Shown one piece after another: positions 59,701 through 64,000 of a stretch of DNA of 64,000 nt. The DNA comes from Leucobacter komagatae. Its GTDB lineage: Bacteria; Actinomycetota; Actinomycetes; Actinomycetales; Microbacteriaceae. Each line of letters starts with the position of its first letter. Position 1 is the stretch's first letter. The notes below the pieces were generated by a model. It worked only from the letters and a program-made list of their open reading frames with translations. It searched no databases and was not told where the DNA came from. The position numbers and the translations under genes were made by a program. The stretch lies in NCBI RefSeq assembly GCF_006716085.1, contig NZ_VFON01000001.1, forward strand, positions 2,728,001-2,792,000, given 5' to 3'.

Positions 59701-60414
59701 CAGTGGGACGTGCTTCTAGCCCAGAGCCAGTGGGCAGGCGTCACTCTTGCACGTGCATTTGGCTACGAGGGCGACATGTTTGTCGAGGGCTACCCCCGGA
59801 ACGACAGTTTGTTCGGTCTGCAAGCAGAAACAAGAAGACTCAAAGTGCGAAGGTATCTGGGCCTGCGGCCCGATCAGCGAGTAGTGCTTTATGCGCCAAC
59901 TTGGCGGGATAACCTCAGAGATGGTAGCGGTAAGTACAAGAATCCGGTGCTGCTTACTCCCAAGCATGTATCGGAGGCTTTCGGTCGTGACGGCGTCCTG
60001 CTCATCCGGGGGCATTCGAACACGGTGAGGTCTGCTGAGACCGTAAATGGGTCAAACAGCATCGACGTGTCAAGTTACCCAGACGTGAACGACTTGATGC
60101 TTGCCGCCGACGTTTTGGTGACAGATTATTCGTCAATCCAGTTTGACTTTGTGAATACCGGGAAGCCGATAATCTTCCTTGTTCCCGACCTCGAGGAGTA
60201 CCGAGACTCAGTTCGTGGATTCTATCTAGACTTTGAAACGACGGTACCTGGACCGATTGCTAGAACTGCTGAAGATGTGGTTGAGGTGCTTCGGGTGTTT
60301 GACGTAGTGGAGCGGAACTATGCCGAACGTTATGAAACGTTTGTGAAGAGATTTGCGCCAGACGATGACGGAGCGAGTTCAGAGCGATTTGTTGACGAGT
60401 TCCTCCAACCGTGA
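56764..60414 (+). CDS. Large GT2–TagF fusion polymerase
   Basis: 1216 residues, GTG 56764. GT2 domain (~48-290): KVSVIIPAYNVAEYL, VNDGSKDKTGEI, NAGLGAARNSGL, FVDSDDQ. A ~500-residue middle (~400-900) has beta-rich sequence and no recognised motif. C-terminal TagF-like domain: VQTWHGTPMKRIGND (~950), VVLYAPTWRDN (~1041), VTDYSSIQFDF (~1119). Second of a paralogous pair; it likely extends a polymer with alternating glycosyl and (poly)ol-phosphate units. Codon use is more AT-rich than in flanking housekeeping genes, suggesting horizontal origin. Confidence 0.9.
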   Translation: MKIIRIKQNGRLAEKLRGAGFGRVVDSPRVRASLGLPIHSEPPIRAKVSVIIPAYNVAEYLEDAVGTVLRQSYRNIEIVIVNDGSKDKTGEIADRIARSDRRVRVIHKQNAGLGAARNSGLRATTGEYVTFVDSDDQLTPRAVETMLKSLERTGSDFAIGAVERFNSTRTWTPAWVSEVHDEARLHIKAEDHPSVLWDVFVWNKLFRRTVWDSRVGLFPEGVLYEDQECTAKLYVEGATFDSLIETVYRWRFRDDGSSITQNKHSTEDLEDRLLVARTVRGVMHHGATASLLNMWYAKLLGDDLYWYMREVPRATEEFWTLLQRAVRSFYSDATTDAVVSIPFDRRLQMLTIALGEREDFERVLFYYQEHGSGWRTRFLQHSFPTAFVKPMEELSFEIEDELLVTPISDEGIQATLLRGEYHHDGSVTFEGFIHVPNIELDATVTFNAAILQEHLGSCREELVGLEVEIQPMRQPVANVLVRDAYNDHSFGGFRLTLPEALLNSESGQLFHEDSGVLAVEANYLGQVFRTTLIKRQHSGDLARLGAGRLTRKGARFRFDGKDNALRITATRAEFFLSELALNGRQLSLRFYAARAECPETLEMYLWRGQPDELVATASTKDGEEWEGHFDLPVSLSRIKSNYRGDPIELCLDGNFLGTLETDAVAGRTMSLEQYGVHSNRDGQLQVERYVQFGEVRDVRLADNGRMLHVSGVVRFDRSQVRQATPSLMLWHKEQTLYPAYLEYESSTGAFVSHFSLRSEDVESTKVHFLSGTYLFGMLLAQKTELAPTFTLLPSAALSKDFPLVLRDHESRVTLQRRPRDGGLEIVLAAPFQEDERGVYAQTKHARTYRSVAASGQALRASVLFETFGGRAVGDSPKGIDAALRQARPDLKRLWTVRDHTVSVPAGATPVIRYSKQWYEALATSQYLVNNNNFPAFFIKAPKQFYVQTWHGTPMKRIGNDVPAANLSLLYRETMKREVEQWDVLLAQSQWAGVTLARAFGYEGDMFVEGYPRNDSLFGLQAETRRLKVRRYLGLRPDQRVVLYAPTWRDNLRDGSGKYKNPVLLTPKHVSEAFGRDGVLLIRGHSNTVRSAETVNGSNSIDVSSYPDVNDLMLAADVLVTDYSSIQFDFVNTGKPIIFLVPDLEEYRDSVRGFYLDFETTVPGPIARTAEDVVEVLRVFDVVERNYAERYETFVKRFAPDDDGASSERFVDEFLQP

Positions 60415-60460
60415 CGTTACACATGCCGCAGGTTTTCCAACGGGAGGAGTACGCAAGACC

Positions 60461-61888
60461 ATGAACGAGAGCATCGCGATTCGCTCGGAGGCCTCTAACT
60501 CACTGCCATCGCTAGGTTTCTTTGGCGGCACTTGGGCAGACTGCTTGATTCTTGAATTTGCTGGCAAAGTATCTTCCTTGGAGGTTCGTATCTCTGGGGG
60601 AAAGGAAGAGTTCCTCAACCTGAGGGGACTGAGCATTCGAGGCGTAAATCAGCGAGGGTTCCGTGAAGCGGGATATCGCGTGGAACAGAGTTCGCAGCGC
60701 TTTGCTAGTCAGCGCCAGCCTCAAGGACCCCACAAGCCGACTGGAATTCACACGCTGAAGGAACTTCGCCCATTCTGGAAACTGACCTGGATGGTACCGC
60801 AGGCGCTCGAAAGTATCCGCGTGTTTAACCGGCCGGATAACCTCGGCAGGCGGGCCCGTTCTATGCGTGTTACAGTCTGGGATGAACATGGAGACTCACA
60901 CATCTTGTTTGACTCTGGAGCTTCCACTTTTCTTGGAGAGACGCTGGAAGTGCTGGCCTCCCTCACGGGGCGCGATTCCGCGGAAGTAGTGCAGCTCGCA
61001 ACGCGAGGAGAGCAAGGGCGCAGCCAGATCGTCGCTGACATCGTTGGTTTCTTACGCTCGGTAGCGCCTACTCTTAGCAGGCAAGAGTGTCTCGCTTTGT
61101 TCGCGCTAGTGCCAACTACTCGAGCTGCGCGATCCTCGGCAGAAATGAGCTCGCACGACTGGTTTCTTCTTGCTTACCTGTTGTGTGGGCAGGTGCACGC
61201 AAACAATGCTTCGCGGTCGGGGATCTTTGCGTTCTCGGAGCTGCTCAACTCGCGGACCCGATTGGATTCATTGGAGCGGCAGTTCTCGGCAGTGACTGCG
61301 CTCCTTGGTAGTTCACCTATGTACATTGCAAAGCATGGGATTACTCCTATGCCGTTCGGGGAAGCACAACTCCAGGAAATGCATGAGCACGCCAATCGGC
61401 TAATCGCGGATTCAGCCGAAGTAGAAAGTAAAGTCTCGCTAGGGTACGGAAGCCTTTTAGGCGCTATCCGCGAAGGGGGGCCGATACCCCATGACGACGA
61501 CTTTGATTTTTTTGCAACGATCACTGCAGAGACCCACCGTGATTTCGTTGAACGGCGGGAAGAATACATGCGTCATCTGGAAAATGCTGGGTGGATTGTC
61601 GAGCCGAACGGATCCTACTTCAACTTTCACGTTAAGCTGCCTGGATCAGCTATTTCGCTCGATGTGTTCGCGATCCACGTCAATGGCGATGTAGCGCATG
61701 GACACATGGAGCGAGCGAAGTGGAGAGAAATGCCATCTACTTGGTTTTCCTCGACTTCTCTGGCAACGTTCGGAGGCGCGAGTCTGCCTGTAATTGACGG
61801 TGCAACGGCGTTCCTCGAAGAAAGATATGGGAAATCCTGGCGCACTCCTGATCGTTTTCACGAATGGCGCTGGGCTCTCAATGACTAG
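60461..61888 (+). CDS. LicD-family phosphotransferase with N-terminal extension
   Basis: 475 residues. The LicD core starts near residue 327: GYGSLLGAIREGGPIPHDDDFD, the usual GTLLGAxRxxGxIPxDDDxD nucleotidyl/phosphotransferase motif; C-terminal SWRTPDRFHEW is also typical. The first ~300 residues (FFGGTWADCLILEFAGK...) are not assigned. LicD proteins attach phosphocholine or similar groups to wall polymers or glycans. ATG 60461 follows GGGAGGAG; 46 bp after the GT2-TagF gene. Probably decorates the polymer made by the two preceding enzymes. Confidence 0.88.
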   Translation: MNESIAIRSEASNSLPSLGFFGGTWADCLILEFAGKVSSLEVRISGGKEEFLNLRGLSIRGVNQRGFREAGYRVEQSSQRFASQRQPQGPHKPTGIHTLKELRPFWKLTWMVPQALESIRVFNRPDNLGRRARSMRVTVWDEHGDSHILFDSGASTFLGETLEVLASLTGRDSAEVVQLATRGEQGRSQIVADIVGFLRSVAPTLSRQECLALFALVPTTRAARSSAEMSSHDWFLLAYLLCGQVHANNASRSGIFAFSELLNSRTRLDSLERQFSAVTALLGSSPMYIAKHGITPMPFGEAQLQEMHEHANRLIADSAEVESKVSLGYGSLLGAIREGGPIPHDDDFDFFATITAETHRDFVERREEYMRHLENAGWIVEPNGSYFNFHVKLPGSAISLDVFAIHVNGDVAHGHMERAKWREMPSTWFSSTSLATFGGASLPVIDGATAFLEERYGKSWRTPDRFHEWRWALND

Positions 61889-61933
61889 CGCTAGGCAACT
61901 TGGGTGGTCCGGATTTAGCGGTTCTTGTGGGGT

Positions 61934-62740
61934 CTATTCGGGTCGAACCTGATCGAGCGATGGGGCATAGGTCCCGGTGAGGTTGTGAACACGATCTGAG
62001 GGTGTCTGACCACCGATCCTGGTATGGGGTCGATGATGATTGTAGGGATGAAGCCGGGCATCGTATCTTGCGGCCCTGGCCTCGCTATTGTCATACGTCG
62101 TCGCGTATGCCCACTCGTGCGCAAGGGTCTGGTCAAACCGCTCTACTTTCTCGCGCTGGTTTGAGGACAATACGGGCAACTGTAGCAATGCCTCGCTTCA
62201 TCACCAAGTGCAGTATCAAACGCGCCAGAGCTGCATGGCGATCCGTTGCCGGTCAAGGCTTCACGTTCCTCGATACCTGCGTTCTCAAGAGCATTCGTGC
62301 TCGTTCTCAGAATCGGGCGGCGGTCTCCTATCGTTCATCCCTCTCACTATCTCGGAATACCCGAGCCGGGAGTGATCATCGACGCCGTGATGCAAATCCG
62401 GTATCCGCGACAGGGACGCTCCCGCCTAAGTGCCGCTGTCTGGGCTGCCTTCGCCAGGCGGTGTGGCATCGAGCCGCGACCTTGGACTCTTCCGTTCCCC
62501 CGTCAGGAGTGATGCCGAGCTTCTTGACATCAACAAGTGCGGGGTCGCCTGGGTCTTCACGCCCGCGCCTCACTACCGGAAGGGTTGTTGGGCTGCGAGC
62601 CAGATCACTTGAGCGACGTGTGCCCCACTGGCCCAGTACCCGTGGGGTCATTTCTTGGTTGTCGCGGTCGAGACTGGGGAACCGTCCGCAGCAGGACTGA
62701 TAGCTCTTCCGTGAGTGAAGGCCCCCGCGGCAATGCATTC
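61934..62740 (-). pseudogene. Degenerate IS481-family transposase
   Basis: The last ~84 residues are open (EKVERFDQTLAHEWAY, HPYNHHRPHTRIGGQTPSDR), matching the IS481 C-terminus. Reading upstream with frame changes recovers the rest of the core: TGNGSPCSSGAF (~62262-62230) for TDNGSCYRSRAF, YCPQTS for RPQTN, VDDHSRLGYSE (~62382-62350), and VDVKKLGITPDGG (~62533-62495). In-frame stops and indels separate these blocks. The N-terminal helix-turn-helix is not clear but may extend to ~62836. No terminal inverted repeats found. It sits in the wall-polymer island and is probably a relic of its acquisition. Confidence 0.85.
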
Positions 62741-62937
62741 CGTCCGGCTAAGGTGAGGGACGTACTGGCGCGGGGCAAGAAGACCGCAGGTCTGGGAATT
62801 GAGCGTGGTAGCACACGTCTTGTTGGAGGTCTTCATCTATCTCGAGTGTTCACAACGTCCCGAGGAACTACACTTAGTTCTCATTCTCCTGGAGTCGTCG
62901 TCAGAAACTCACATAGGCCAAGCGCTGTGACCCGTTC

Positions 62938-64000
62938 TCAAAATCCGTTGATCAGCTTCAGGGGGGCAAGAGAAGTGCTAGCCGAAAGCAGGGCCGCGAA
63001 TGCCGAAGCGTGAAAATGCACTGTGTCGATATGGCTGCCGGTGTTCTCGCCCGTGTCGACATGAATCTCGAGTTTGTCTCCAATGTCTAGCGCCTCGGCA
63101 AGCTGCTTGAGCCCCTCAGTACAGTGCGGGTCATTTTGTGAGGTCAAGATAGTGCATCTTGTGATTCCATGGCGGGCTGGGACAGCTGCAAATGAATCCC
63201 AAAAAATGCTATCGACAGCGGATGAAGCTCCTGGGGCGTCGGTGCCTGCAATGGTGCGCAGTATATTCGGTCTGTTCTCGGTCAAGTAGGCTCCGACCGC
63301 GAGTTGAGGAGAGACGAGTATGAGAACGCATTGCGGAATCCTGGCGCTCACAGCCAGAGCACTCGACGCTCCCTTTGACATGCCGGCAAGAATGACTTGA
63401 TCCCAGGCATAGCCTTCTTCGGCAACGTAGGCCTCGATGAACCGTGCCGTTGCAGCGAGCAGACGGCTGTCGCCCTCCAGTGCGAGATGATAGGTGAAAT
63501 TGGTTGCAAACTCATCGTGGAGGAAAACAATCCTTCCGCGGTTGGTGCTCAACGCATCACCCTGCGCTCCATCAAAGTCAACCCAATGAGGTTTTGAGCG
63601 GATCGAAGTGAACAAGAAAATGATCGAAGTGTTCGCCTTCCGCTCTGGTTTGACCGAGAACGGGATTCTGATGCCGGTGCTTGTGTCTGCCCAGAACAAC
63701 TCGGTTCTCAGAGCCCTAGTGAGCGCATCGCGTGTGGAGAGAATGATCTGCGACGCCGCATTCGCAAGTGAAGCAGGGGTCGTCGACTTTCTCGCCGCCG
63801 CGGAGTCGATCTGGAACCGTTCGGGCCGATCTTGCTCTCGTGTGAACCCGATGCCTTCTCTTGTGAGCGCGTCGCCTATCCGGTCGCACCAGGCAGAGTC
63901 GCGGGTGACAAGTGTTACTGGATGGCCGATCGGATCCGGGTCGACATCAAATGCTAGCGTCGGGCCGGTCCTGGGTCTCCATTCGTGAGTGCTGAGTGTC
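62938..64000 (-). CDS. XcbB/CpsF-like alpha/beta-hydrolase-fold protein, 5' end beyond window
   Basis: Continuous open frame from the window edge (353 codons visible) to TGA at 62938; the TTG at 63699 is unlikely to be the true start because the frame stays open and protein-like to 64000 (GHPVTLVTRDSAWCDRIG). The nucleophile elbow GMSKG is near WDQVILAGMSKGASSALA, and LILVSPQLAVG, ILTSQNDPHC and SHIDTVHFHAS resemble later strands and the catalytic Asp/His of alpha/beta-hydrolases. The layout recalls XcbB/CpsF capsular polysaccharide proteins, often found in such loci; the match is by memory and moderate. Location beside LicD and TagF genes supports an envelope role. Confidence 0.7.
   Translation of the reverse strand, partial: TLSTHEWRPRTGPTLAFDVDPDPIGHPVTLVTRDSAWCDRIGDALTREGIGFTREQDRPERFQIDSAAARKSTTPASLANAASQIILSTRDALTRALRTELFWADTSTGIRIPFSVKPERKANTSIIFLFTSIRSKPHWVDFDGAQGDALSTNRGRIVFLHDEFATNFTYHLALEGDSRLLAATARFIEAYVAEEGYAWDQVILAGMSKGASSALAVSARIPQCVLILVSPQLAVGAYLTENRPNILRTIAGTDAPGASSAVDSIFWDSFAAVPARHGITRCTILTSQNDPHCTEGLKQLAEALDIGDKLEIHVDTGENTGSHIDTVHFHASAFAALLSASTSLAPLKLINGF

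Noticed and set aside
63608..63988. Plus-strand frame of 126 residues at the right edge
   Set aside because: Antisense to an open, protein-like frame continuous with the hydrolase-fold gene.

Overview
This is a high-GC actinobacterial chromosome segment. It most resembles Microbacteriaceae (Leucobacter-like), an inference from gene content, GC-rich codon use, GTG/TTG starts, an acyl-CoA carboxylase beta/epsilon pair, a LAL regulator, LPxTG pili and a ZTP riboswitch on glyA. No rRNA, tRNA or CRISPR array was seen.

Layout. 1-5.7 kb is housekeeping: a partial unknown gene, dNTP triphosphohydrolase, a Nudix CoA pyrophosphatase, acyl-CoA carboxylase epsilon and beta subunits, and divergent biotin ligase. 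5.8-9.8 kb is a small regulon: a TetR regulator facing an amidohydrolase and an amino-acid permease, with a clear palindromic operator between them. 9.8-14 kb holds a membrane-anchored heptad-repeat coiled coil, then one-carbon metabolism: purU, and glyA-folD led by a ZTP riboswitch. 14-26.9 kb is a surface-pilus island: a LAL-type LuxR regulator divergent from a 1327-residue LPLTG adhesin, a major LPLTG pilin, a class C sortase, a second pilin with an LSETG signal, a second class C sortase, and a small membrane protein. 26.9-34.2 kb is mixed: nagA, DedA, an ArsR/double-SRPBCC pair with its operator, orphan ccsB, and a minus-strand run GNAT-rarD-csoR-like-ppk2.

34.3-41.3 kb is a sugar (probably amino-sugar) system: ROK repressor, lipoprotein binding protein, two permeases, a GH3 beta-N-acetylhexosaminidase-like enzyme and a ROK kinase, joined by 4-bp overlaps. 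It has no ATPase, but a UgpC/MsmX-type ATPase lies at 46.4 kb. Between them is a 1523-residue cell-wall nuclease/5'-nucleotidase preceded by three 11-bp direct repeats resembling a PHO box, suggesting scavenging of phosphate from extracellular DNA. 47.8-52.1 kb is an aromatic catabolic module (MHS transporter, IclR regulator, phenol-hydroxylase-type monooxygenase). The transporter and monooxygenase promoters carry the same AATAGA-N9-TCTATT operator.

52.4-64 kb is a cell-envelope region: LCP ligase, VanZ-like protein, a 40-residue Cys-rich ORF, two GT2/TagF fusion polymerases, a LicD phosphotransferase, a decayed IS481 transposase, and a capsule-type alpha/beta-hydrolase-like gene running off the window. 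From about 55 kb the sequence is visibly less GC-rich than the rest, consistent with an acquired wall-polymer island.

Several starts were moved inward from the longest possible frame on the basis of ribosome-binding sites and family alignment. Two genes are cut by the window edges (1 and 64000).
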